Source: OMIS01 sp964443885
Lineage (GTDB): Bacteria > Patescibacteriota > Microgenomatia > UBA1400 > PJMF01
NCBI GenBank assembly: GCA_964443885.1
Contig: CAYUES010000002.1
Span: 1 to 54,974, forward strand
Length of the DNA: 54,974 bases
Reading direction: 5' to 3'
Shown: positions 49,466-54,974 of the stretch, piece by piece
Layout: each line of letters starts with the position of its first letter
How positions within the stretch are numbered: position 1 is the first letter of the stretch
Notes under the pieces: generated by a model
The model's database searches: none
Told to the model about the DNA's origin: nothing
What the model saw: only the letters and a program-made list of their open reading frames with translations
Translations under genes and position numbers: made by a program

Positions 49466-49885
49466 TTATAGATTGCTAATAAATGTTGGATTCAAGATAT
49501 TAAAGTTTGTCCCAAAGAAGAGATCACTAATAACTCCGATAATCGTGTAGAGACTGACTAAAATGATTAGTCCAATAACCGCATTCATCATTTTGTTGCG
49601 AGCAGACTCAAGTTTACCTTTCTCTCCAGCAGATGTCAGCCAATCAAACGCACCCATGATAAAGAATCCAAGAACTAATAATGCTCCGACGGTACCTAAA
49701 CTATTCCAAATACGGACAAAGTAGACGGCAAAGATATAGCCGTTGCTAGCAGTTGTCGCATCTCCGCCAAGTTCAGCACCAATTGCGGGGTTTGTAATTT
49801 GTGCAGAAACAGTATCTGTTTGAGTAAACAAAAAACAAAGTGTAAGTATACAAGTGATAGCGGCTGATTTTTTGAGAGTTTTCAT
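49466..49885 (-). CDS. TrbC/VirB2-like pilin-type protein 5
   Basis: 139 residues: signal peptide KKSAAITCILTLCFLFTQTDTVSAQ, a short outer loop, then two membrane segments around IMGAFDWLTSAGEKGKLESARNKMMNAVIGLIILVS. It ends GTNFNILNPTFISNL, sharing the LNP C-terminal motif with proteins 7 and 8. The stop is 11 nt before the next gene and the start 5 nt after the previous one. The Asp of SGGD is replaced by Glu. Confidence 0.9.
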   Translation of the reverse strand: MKTLKKSAAITCILTLCFLFTQTDTVSAQITNPAIGAELGGDATTASNGYIFAVYFVRIWNSLGTVGALLVLGFFIMGAFDWLTSAGEKGKLESARNKMMNAVIGLIILVSLYTIIGVISDLFFGTNFNILNPTFISNL

Positions 49886-49890
49886 AGTAG

Positions 49891-50268
49891 TTATGGAATT
49901 AATGTTTGTAGGATAGAAGCTGGCTCGAGTATATTGATACCAACTATTAAAGCGATCAAGCCAATAATTCCGTATGCACCAACCACAATGATCAAACCAA
50001 TCGTGTTTTGAATCATTGCATCACGAGCTTTTTGAATTTTGCTGCTATCACCACCGGCAGTTACCCAGTTCACGGCGGCTAGCATAAAATTAACTATAAA
50101 GAATAGACTAGCTACAACAGTAAGAATTCCTAAGATTTGAGAAATGAAGTTTTCAAGATTGTTAAGAACTGCTGGCGTATCAGAACCCTGTGTCAAAGAG
50201 TTATCAACCGGCGGTCTAAAACCACCAAGGTTTGTTTGTGCTAGCTGTGATGGTAATTGAATATTCAT
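49891..50268 (-). CDS. TrbC/VirB2-like pilin-type protein 6
   Basis: From the ATG at 50268, 125 residues without a classical signal peptide (the first 45 are polar). Two membrane segments lie around LAAVNWVTAGGDSSKIQKARDAMIQNTIGLIIVVGAYGI, followed by a third hydrophobic stretch and the end LEPASILQTLIP. The longer frame from 50307 adds MFGTECSIIIDRR, which I judge unlikely because a TATAAT box lies within it. Next in order after pilin-type gene 7, with a gap of about 60 nt. Confidence 0.85.
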   Translation of the reverse strand: MNIQLPSQLAQTNLGGFRPPVDNSLTQGSDTPAVLNNLENFISQILGILTVVASLFFIVNFMLAAVNWVTAGGDSSKIQKARDAMIQNTIGLIIVVGAYGIIGLIALIVGINILEPASILQTLIP

Positions 50269-50329
50269 ACGTCTATCAATAATTATACTACATTCTGTAC
50301 CAAACAATTATGTACAGTTATGTAACTGT

Positions 50330-50884
50330 TTATAGATCAACTGCCCCGGTAATAGTGGGGTTTAAGATATATCCAGCATCACCAAAGAAGATCAGTCCAA
50401 TTAGGCCGGCTAGAATATAGGCTCCAGCAATAATAGTTATACCAATGACGGTCATAGTTAATTTTTCTCGTATTTCTTGTTGAGCTTTGGTGTCTGATTG
50501 GGCAGTGATCAGTAAGTAGCCACAGTACAAAAAGTTAAACATCGTCCAGATACCACAGATAATGACAAAGAGGTTAATCAGTCGAGACAAGAAAATAATT
50601 AAACCAATACCTTGTGAAGAACCGCCAGTACTCACCCAGTTAGAAATTGTAATAGCTCTGGGTGGTGTTACGGTGCCAAACTGTGCGGAACCACAAGCCC
50701 CTCCGGTTGGTTGAATAGTGTTGCCATCATTGTCCAGTACGCAGCGTTTATTGTTGACACACTGCAGTAATCTTTCACAGCCACCTGTACAATTGTAGTT
50801 TGGATCACATGCTGCCATAACTTCACGAGGAAGTGAAAAGAAGATTGTGGTGAGTAGGATAATACTGAGTAAATATTTTTTCAT
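50330..50884 (-). CDS. TrbC/VirB2-like pilin-type protein 7, with Cys-rich N-terminal domain
   Basis: 184 residues: signal peptide KKYLLSIILLTTIFFSLPREVMA, then a cysteine-rich segment (CDPNYNCTGGCERLLQCVNNKRCV), an outer region, and two or three membrane segments. The family loop is degenerate (ITAQSDTKAQQEIREKLTMTVIGITIIAGAYILAG). It ends GLIFFGDAGYILNP, shared almost exactly with protein 8. It starts 4 nt after the stop of gene 8. Confidence 0.9.
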   Translation of the reverse strand: MKKYLLSIILLTTIFFSLPREVMAACDPNYNCTGGCERLLQCVNNKRCVLDNDGNTIQPTGGACGSAQFGTVTPPRAITISNWVSTGGSSQGIGLIIFLSRLINLFVIICGIWTMFNFLYCGYLLITAQSDTKAQQEIREKLTMTVIGITIIAGAYILAGLIGLIFFGDAGYILNPTITGAVDL

Positions 50885-50888
50885 AATT

Positions 50889-51332
50889 TTAAATTTGTGG
50901 ATTTAAGAATATGCCAGCATCACCAAAGAAGATTAAGCCAATAACGCCAGTTGCTGTATATGCGATAACAATCAGCATCAAACCAATGACACTTTGTGTA
51001 ACTTGATTGCGCACCTTTTCAAAAGCACCTGCATCGCCGCTGGCCTGGAATAAAACAAAGCCTGCCAAGATTATATTAAAGATAACCCAAACTCCCATTA
51101 CTACAGTAAATAACGTAATCATATTTGAAACGAAGTAAATTAAGCCAATATTGTAGCCCTCAGCTTGTGCTTTAGCCTGCCATCGATCTGAACCAGGTGG
51201 GATATTTATTGTGCCAATCGCATCTGAAGGTGACAAGGCCTTTGCAGACGGAGTAACAACGAACCCACTAATCAAAATAGGGAGTAACAAAAGAATGGTT
51301 GTCAGTAGCGTTTTGGTCAGTATTTTTAACAT
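50889..51332 (-). CDS. TrbC/VirB2-like pilin-type protein 8
   Basis: 147 residues: signal peptide LTKTLLTTILLLLPILISGFVVTPSAKA, an outer loop, and two membrane segments around the degenerate family loop (LFQASGDAGAFEKVRNQVTQSVIGLMLIVIAYTATG). It ends GLIFFGDAGIFLNPQI. The start is 6 nt after the stop of pilin-type gene 9 and the stop is 4 nt before gene 7, so genes 9, 8 and 7 form a tight operon. Confidence 0.9.
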   Translation of the reverse strand: MLKILTKTLLTTILLLLPILISGFVVTPSAKALSPSDAIGTINIPPGSDRWQAKAQAEGYNIGLIYFVSNMITLFTVVMGVWVIFNIILAGFVLFQASGDAGAFEKVRNQVTQSVIGLMLIVIAYTATGVIGLIFFGDAGIFLNPQI

Positions 51333-51338
51333 TTTGCT

Positions 51339-51695
51339 TTAAATAGAAACATCTACTCCTGTTAATGCTTTGACAATTTGTAGGACCCAGTAGGCAGAAA
51401 ACATGATCAATAAACCAACAATTGCAGCGGTAACAATGCCTTTGGCTTCTTCTTTACCTTTGGTGCCTTGGGAAATAAACTTGAAGCCAGCTAAGAAAAT
51501 AAGCAGGAAGATGATAATTCCAGCCACTGTGAATAAGTTAACCACTAGTAAATTAACTAAAAAGGCTGGATTCGTGTAGATGGCACTCACGGGAGTATCG
51601 TTACTCAAACAGAGTGTATCCCCCAGGTTCAATTCTTCCTGCCCGAAGTCGGAAGATGAACATTGTGCGTATACTTTTTGTATGAACAAAAACAT
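51339..51695 (-). CDS. TrbC/VirB2-like pilin-type protein 9 (first of the array)
   Basis: 118 residues. A short N-terminus (MFLFIQKVYAQ) ends in what looks like a signal cleavage site but has little hydrophobic core, so the start could be misplaced. An outer loop contains two cysteines, then two membrane segments lie around the loop FKFISQGTKGKEEAKGIVTAAIVGLLIMFSAYWV. It follows a TATAAT box by 8 nt and is divergent from the ECF sigma factor gene, with 46 nt between start codons. Confidence 0.85.
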   Translation of the reverse strand: MFLFIQKVYAQCSSSDFGQEELNLGDTLCLSNDTPVSAIYTNPAFLVNLLVVNLFTVAGIIIFLLIFLAGFKFISQGTKGKEEAKGIVTAAIVGLLIMFSAYWVLQIVKALTGVDVSI

Positions 51696-51703
51696 ATAAT
51701 GGT

Positions 51704-51709
51704 ATTATA
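51704..51709 (-). promoter_or_regulatory. -10 box of the pilin array (leaderless)
   Basis: TATAAT on the minus strand, 8 nt before the ATG at 51695. It lies in the short region shared with the ECF sigma factor gene on the other strand, where a shared regulator would act on both. Confidence 0.55.
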
Positions 51710-51741
51710 CGGTGTAGCTGTGAGAAAGTACACGAAACGTT

Positions 51742-52275
51742 ATGCAAAGAGCAGCGGAAGCGCAATTAGTAGAACTTTTAAAGCTAGGTGAGCCTGAAGC
51801 TGTTCAGTATTGGTTTACTACTTATCACCCAAAATTACTGCGATTTATCAAGAATAAACTTGAAAATAAACAAGATTCCGAAGAACTAGCCCAGCAGACA
51901 TTCCTAAACTGCATGCGTAATTTACCGCTTTTTTTGGGTTCTTCATCCTTATGGACCTGGATGGTTTCTATAGCCAAACACGAAGTTGCTGATTACTACA
52001 GAAAAAAATACGCCAAAAAAAGTATAAAAACCTTTCCTTTATCACAGTTTTTACTAGCAGAGCCGGTTGATGATGCACATGATATTTCTGTCAAAGTACT
52101 TTCTGTCCTAAAGAAGATGGGCATCTACTCCAAAGAGTTATTACTAAAAAAATATGTTGATAACAGATCAGTTCAGTCGCTGGCAGATGAATCTGGAAAG
52201 ACAATAAAATCAGTAGAGTCAGAGCTATTTAGAGCTAGAAAAGAGTTCCGACTACTATTTGATGCAGAAGATTAG
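51742..52275 (+). CDS. ECF-type RNA polymerase sigma factor
   Basis: The 177-residue product has the two-domain ECF layout. Sigma region 2 lies at about 25-95 (YHPKLLRFIKNKLENKQDSEELAQQTFLNCMRNL, then LWTWMVSIAKHEVADYYRKKYAKK). Sigma region 4 lies at about 115-172 (LKKMGIYSKELLLKKYVDNRSVQSLADESGKTIKSVESELFRARKEFRLL), with a recognisable helix-turn-helix. Such factors direct transcription of envelope regulons and are usually held by a membrane anti-sigma factor. It is divergent from the pilin array and followed after 2 nt by a small membrane protein that may be that partner. The array is therefore a candidate target, but the pilin -10 box looks housekeeping-like. Confidence 0.9.
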   Translation: MQRAAEAQLVELLKLGEPEAVQYWFTTYHPKLLRFIKNKLENKQDSEELAQQTFLNCMRNLPLFLGSSSLWTWMVSIAKHEVADYYRKKYAKKSIKTFPLSQFLLAEPVDDAHDISVKVLSVLKKMGIYSKELLLKKYVDNRSVQSLADESGKTIKSVESELFRARKEFRLLFDAED

Positions 52276-52277
52276 TT

Positions 52278-52475
52278 ATGACTCATCAAAATAAAAAACA
52301 ATTTTTAGAGAAGCTACAAGAACAAGCTCAGCTACAAGCCCGGTTGAATAGTAATCGTTTTTTGCCAACACAACTCGATTCATTTACTTCATTTTTCGGC
52401 AGATATCCCTGGCAGGTTTTACTCGTTGCTTCAGGAATAACATCACTGGGAATAGAGGTGCTTTCAAGGATTTAA
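52278..52475 (+). CDS. Small one-TM protein downstream of the sigma factor (possible anti-sigma)
   Basis: 65 residues: a basic, Gln-rich helical N-terminus (KKQFLEKLQEQAQLQARLNSNRF) and one C-terminal membrane segment (WQVLLVASGITSLGIEVLSRI). It starts 2 nt after the sigma gene stop and ends 3 nt before the next gene, so it is co-transcribed. The topology, a soluble N-terminal helix and one anchor, fits a minimal anti-sigma factor, but it has no zinc anti-sigma HxxxCxxC motif. The role is inferred from position. Confidence 0.65.
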   Translation: MTHQNKKQFLEKLQEQAQLQARLNSNRFLPTQLDSFTSFFGRYPWQVLLVASGITSLGIEVLSRI

Positions 52476-52478
52476 AAA

Positions 52479-52817
52479 ATGAAAACAAAGTACTTTGTCT
52501 CACTCATCTACGCAATTAGCCAAATTACTGGTGGTTTATTTTTGCATCCCTATCAAACAATGCAGTCGCTTGCTCAAGATAAAGTTTTTAGTTGGATGAC
52601 GTTTTTGCCGGTGGCTGTGTTTATTGGTGCAAAAATAATTTGGTTCTACCTGATAGTTCCGTTGGTGCGCTTCGCGTTTTCATGTCAGACTAGTGATTTT
52701 TTTGGTTGTGATATCATTCCTTTTTTTGCAAACTGGCTCCTGCTTTTTTGTATTTATTGGCAAGTACTTTTGTTGTACTTGCTGATTCGTTTTTCCATTA
52801 TCTTTAGTGAAGAGTAA
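52479..52817 (+). CDS. Small polytopic membrane protein in the sigma-factor operon
   Basis: 112 residues with about three hydrophobic segments (SLIYAISQITGGLFLHPY; FLPVAVFIGAKIIWFYLIVPLVRFAF; FFANWLLLFCIYWQVLLLYLLIRFSII) and a Cys-containing loop (CQTSDFFGCDIIPF). I recognise no family. It is third in the operon with the ECF sigma factor. Confidence 0.65.
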   Translation: MKTKYFVSLIYAISQITGGLFLHPYQTMQSLAQDKVFSWMTFLPVAVFIGAKIIWFYLIVPLVRFAFSCQTSDFFGCDIIPFFANWLLLFCIYWQVLLLYLLIRFSIIFSEE

Positions 52818-52861
52818 GCAGTTTGCGTGATTGTTGTACTGATTTACGACTAATTTTATAG

Positions 52862-53062
52862 ATGCCAAGTTCCGCAGCAATGTCTAGAACAAAAGAAGGT
52901 CGGTACTTTGGGCCATACAGATATGTGGAGTGTAACGGACAACTATACCTACTGCATCGCATGTATGAAGAAAAACTAAAACAGTTCGCACGGGATACTG
53001 CGCTAGCTGAATACTGGTTACAAGTTTTTTCATATAGTGTCTGCACAGAAAATAGTAACTAG
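52862..53062 (+). CDS. Possible small protein of unknown function
   Basis: A 66-codon ORF filling the gap between the sigma operon and idi. The central sequence TKEGRYFGPYRYVECNGQLYLLHRMYEEKLKQF looks protein-like, and RYFGPY recalls a short motif of UvrC, though nothing else of UvrC is here. The opposite strand also has an 80-codon ORF (52804-53046), so coding is uncertain. If neither is real, 52818-53077 is a 260-nt non-coding region holding the idi promoter. Confidence 0.3.
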   Translation: MPSSAAMSRTKEGRYFGPYRYVECNGQLYLLHRMYEEKLKQFARDTALAEYWLQVFSYSVCTENSN

Positions 53063-53077
53063 AAATTAAATATTTTT

Positions 53078-53680
53078 ATGACAGATCGAGTGACTTTAAT
53101 AAATCAAAATGATGAGGTGCTGGGAGAGATGGATAAACTAGAAGCACATCGTGGGGAAGGAAAGCTACATCGAGCAGTCTCGGTTTTTCTTTTTCGAAAG
53201 AATACTGCAAAGAACTGTGTAGAGCTTCTAATCCAGAAGCGGAGTCATACAAAGATTGTGGGAGCAGACCAGTGGGCAAACACTGCCTGCGGAAACGTTT
53301 GGCCAGGTGAGGCGTATCAAGAGTGCGCCAAGAGACGACTAGCTGGTGAGTTGGGAATCGTTACAGCGAAGATCCAACTACTACCAATCGATAAGTTCCA
53401 GTATCAAGTTCGTTGTAATCAAGAATTTAGTGAGAATGAACTCGATCAAGTATTTGCAGGTTGGTATGATGGCAAACTGACGCCAAATACAGAAGAAGTA
53501 GTGGCACTTGAGTGGACAGCTTGGGATGACTTAATGGAAGAGCTTCGAGTGGGCGCCCAAGATTCAGAGACTCAAAAATCCAAAGATTGGGCACCATGGT
53601 TTGAGATTATTATGAAGAAGTCAGAGATTGTAGAGAAACTTTCACAGTTTATGCACCAGGGGGAAGCGTATGCACAGTAA
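53078..53680 (+). CDS. idi: Isopentenyl-diphosphate delta-isomerase, type I
   Basis: Interconverts IPP and DMAPP for isoprenoid synthesis. The 200-residue product has the type I (Nudix-fold) layout: metal-binding histidines H24 and H31 in KLEAHRGEGKLHRAVSVFLF, QKRS.HTK, the active-site cysteine C71 in WANTACGNVWPGE, the Nudix-like helix ECAKRRLAGELGI, and NELDQVFAGWYDGKL with the acidic catalytic residues. In the E. coli enzyme the cysteine is followed by Gly-His, and that His is a metal ligand; here it is Asn (N73). The 11-nt overlap with the next gene and its overlap with the kinase make one operon. Confidence 0.88.
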   Translation: MTDRVTLINQNDEVLGEMDKLEAHRGEGKLHRAVSVFLFRKNTAKNCVELLIQKRSHTKIVGADQWANTACGNVWPGEAYQECAKRRLAGELGIVTAKIQLLPIDKFQYQVRCNQEFSENELDQVFAGWYDGKLTPNTEEVVALEWTAWDDLMEELRVGAQDSETQKSKDWAPWFEIIMKKSEIVEKLSQFMHQGEAYAQ

Positions 53681-54212
53681 AACAGAAGGAGTAAGGTTAG
53701 GTGCCTATGCTTGGCTTGTAAGTCCGACAGGCAAAGAATCGGTATTTTTAGGTCTGCCAGCAGAAGATGTTGGTAAATCTGAGCGCGTTCCTAGTAATCC
53801 TACATCTCAGGGATGGAGCAGTTTACACACAGCATTACTAGGAATAATTAGTGGCGGAGTAGACCCTGGTGAAGAAAACGATCTACGCCGAACAATCCAG
53901 CGTGAAGGTTTGGAAGAACGAGGGTTGCCTATTGAGATTGCTAGAATCAGCAATGGTTTACCTGTTCTACGAGTAGAACAACAAAAAATAGATAAGCCGG
54001 GAGTTGTTGTATTCGATGCAGTCGGCCATCAGGTGCAGCTCAGTGAAAGTGAACTGCAGTACCTACAAGGAATCTGTCCGACCGTTATTGTTGCTCATCT
54101 AGGTTTGCCAGACTTCTTACAAAAAGAAGGCGCACAGATACTGCGTCCATATGTGTATGTAGTAGCCCAAACACTTTTGTCTGAAGGAATTTTATTGAGG
54201 GAAAATGTATGA
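53670..54212 (+). CDS. Nudix-like hydrolase with slightly altered Nudix box
   Basis: 180 residues. The segment GGVDPGEENDLRRTIQREGLEERGL is a Nudix box (GX5EX7REUXEEXGU) with one extra residue between the first Glu and the REUXEE part, and Gly at the U position. Flanking strands fit the fold (LGAYAWLVSPTGKESVFLGLP, PGVVVFDAVGHQV). Nudix enzymes cleave nucleoside or isoprenoid diphosphates. Its place between idi and isopentenyl phosphate kinase suggests action on an isoprenoid phosphate, for example forming or removing the monophosphate handled by the kinase. Overlaps with both neighbours (11 and 4 nt) imply translational coupling. Confidence 0.75.
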   Translation: MHSKTEGVRLGAYAWLVSPTGKESVFLGLPAEDVGKSERVPSNPTSQGWSSLHTALLGIISGGVDPGEENDLRRTIQREGLEERGLPIEIARISNGLPVLRVEQQKIDKPGVVVFDAVGHQVQLSESELQYLQGICPTVIVAHLGLPDFLQKEGAQILRPYVYVVAQTLLSEGILLRENV

Positions 54213-54974
54213 AACAAAACATAACTCTAATCAAACTTGGCGGCTCGATAATCACAAATAAAGAAGTACCGATGATGGTACGAGCAGATATTTTACAACG
54301 TTTGGTGGCAGAAATTGTAGAAGCGCGTAAGAAAACAGGTGAGATATTTATTGTAGGTCATGGCCAAGGTAGTTTCGCCCACTCACCAGCTCTGCGGTAT
54401 AAAACGATGGATGGTTTCATTAGTGACGAAAGTCCAGTTGGAATGGCAATTACGCAAGACAGTGCTGCACAATTAAATCGCATTGTTGTGACGGAATTTT
54501 TATCAGCAGGTGTTCCTGCAGTCAGTTTTAACTTTAGTAACTCAATGGTTACTAAAAAAGATGTCGCGAGTCATTGGTGTAGCGAGGTACTTGAACAGTA
54601 TCTGGAAAAGGGGTTGCTGCCAATTACTGGTGGTGATGTGATAGTGGATGAAGTCAAAGGCTGCACGATTTGGTCGACCGAAAAAGTCTTGGGTCACTTA
54701 GCACTGCACTTTGCGAACTCAGAAAAATATCGAGTAAAGAAGATGATTCATGTGGCTGAAGTTGCTGGTGTCTTGGATGGAACGGGTAATATTGTGCCTA
54801 AAATTACTTCATCAAATTTAGAGAGCATTCGTCAATTAATTACATCGACAAAAGGATTTGACGTAACTGGAGGCATGGCACATAAGCTGGAAGAATCAAT
54901 GAAATTAGCTGTGAGTGGAGTGAAAACAGGAATTGTTACTGGACTTACAAAAGATACTTTGTATAACTCACTTA
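54209..54974 (+). CDS. Isopentenyl phosphate kinase (partial, runs off window)
   Basis: I translated this by hand from the ATG overlapping the previous TGA; 255 codons are in the window. It is an amino-acid-kinase-family protein: LIKLGGSIIT (ATP-binding start), FIVGHGQGSFAHS (the IPK-type glycine/His motif), LPITGGDVIVDEVKGCTIWSTEKVLGHLA, VAEVAGVLDGTGNIV and KGFDVTGGMAHKLEESMKLA. These fit isopentenyl phosphate kinase, which phosphorylates isopentenyl phosphate to IPP in the archaeal-type mevalonate pathway, better than glutamate 5-kinase or acetylglutamate kinase. Adjacency to idi supports it. The C-terminal few residues are outside the window. Confidence 0.88.
   Translation, partial: MKQNITLIKLGGSIITNKEVPMMVRADILQRLVAEIVEARKKTGEIFIVGHGQGSFAHSPALRYKTMDGFISDESPVGMAITQDSAAQLNRIVVTEFLSAGVPAVSFNFSNSMVTKKDVASHWCSEVLEQYLEKGLLPITGGDVIVDEVKGCTIWSTEKVLGHLALHFANSEKYRVKKMIHVAEVAGVLDGTGNIVPKITSSNLESIRQLITSTKGFDVTGGMAHKLEESMKLAVSGVKTGIVTGLTKDTLYNSL

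Noticed and set aside
22814..51695. Integrated conjugative element or prophage
   Set aside because: No integrase, transposase, relaxase, phage structural gene, tRNA attachment site or flanking direct repeat was found; the locus abuts dnaA.
52804..53046. 80-codon minus-strand ORF with an HTH-like end (LDIAAELGIYKIS)
   Set aside because: It overlaps the end of the preceding gene and an opposite ORF, has a scrambled Cys/Ser-rich first half and no promoter or ribosome site. The helix-turn-helix likeness is too short to support a call.

Overview
This window looks like an origin-proximal stretch of a Candidate Phyla Radiation (Patescibacteria) chromosome, possibly Microgenomates or a relative. The basis is the gene content: many large cell-surface proteins with little homology to known families, a relaxase-free type IV secretion (T4SS) cluster with PrgI, VirB4 and VirB6-like proteins, DUF4012 and VanW surface proteins, TasA/SipW pairs, and almost no biosynthetic genes. 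UGA ends several genes (for example valS), so this is not one of the lineages that reads UGA as glycine. No rRNA or tRNA gene was recognised. A run of 100 Ns at 48587-48686 shows that this is a scaffold.

Layout: 1-7907 is a cell-envelope region. It holds an edge-truncated membrane-tethered solute-binding protein (minus), then on the plus strand a VanW protein, a fibronectin-III surface protein, and TasA/camelysin-like fibre proteins interleaved with two SipW-type signal peptidases. 7938-13842 holds a stomatin/slipin, an unknown protein, valS, a small TPR-like membrane protein, a zinc-ribbon protein and rplY. 13939-22702 (minus) holds a DUF4012 surface protein and the classical origin cluster dnaA-[oriC]-dnaN-rpmH-rnpA-yidD-yidC-jag-rnhA.

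22814-34068 (minus) is T4SS block 1: a giant M23-peptidase protein (frameshifted), a one-TM protein, PrgI, a TraC-like protein, DUF805 and VirB4. 34144-40546 interrupts the system with an EamA transporter next to a stand-alone riboflavin kinase, and with two large proteins of unknown function. 40673-51695 (minus, apart from a DHH-like protein) is T4SS block 2: VirB6/TrbL, a glycosidase-plus-lytic-transglycosylase fusion, and a tandem array of nine TrbC/VirB2-like pilin paralogues, one of them broken by the assembly gap.

51742-54974 (plus) starts with an ECF sigma factor divergent from the pilin array, followed by two small membrane proteins. It ends with an idi - Nudix - isopentenyl phosphate kinase operon, the terminal steps of an archaeal-type mevalonate route.

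Two themes run through the window. (1) The cell invests heavily in surface machinery: two wall-cutting enzymes, nine pilin paralogues, VirB4/VirB6/PrgI and TasA fibres, with no relaxase or VirD4 seen here. (2) Many first-in-transcript genes have a TATAAT-like box only 5-9 nt before the start codon, which predicts leaderless mRNAs, while several internal operon genes carry ordinary Shine-Dalgarno sequences.
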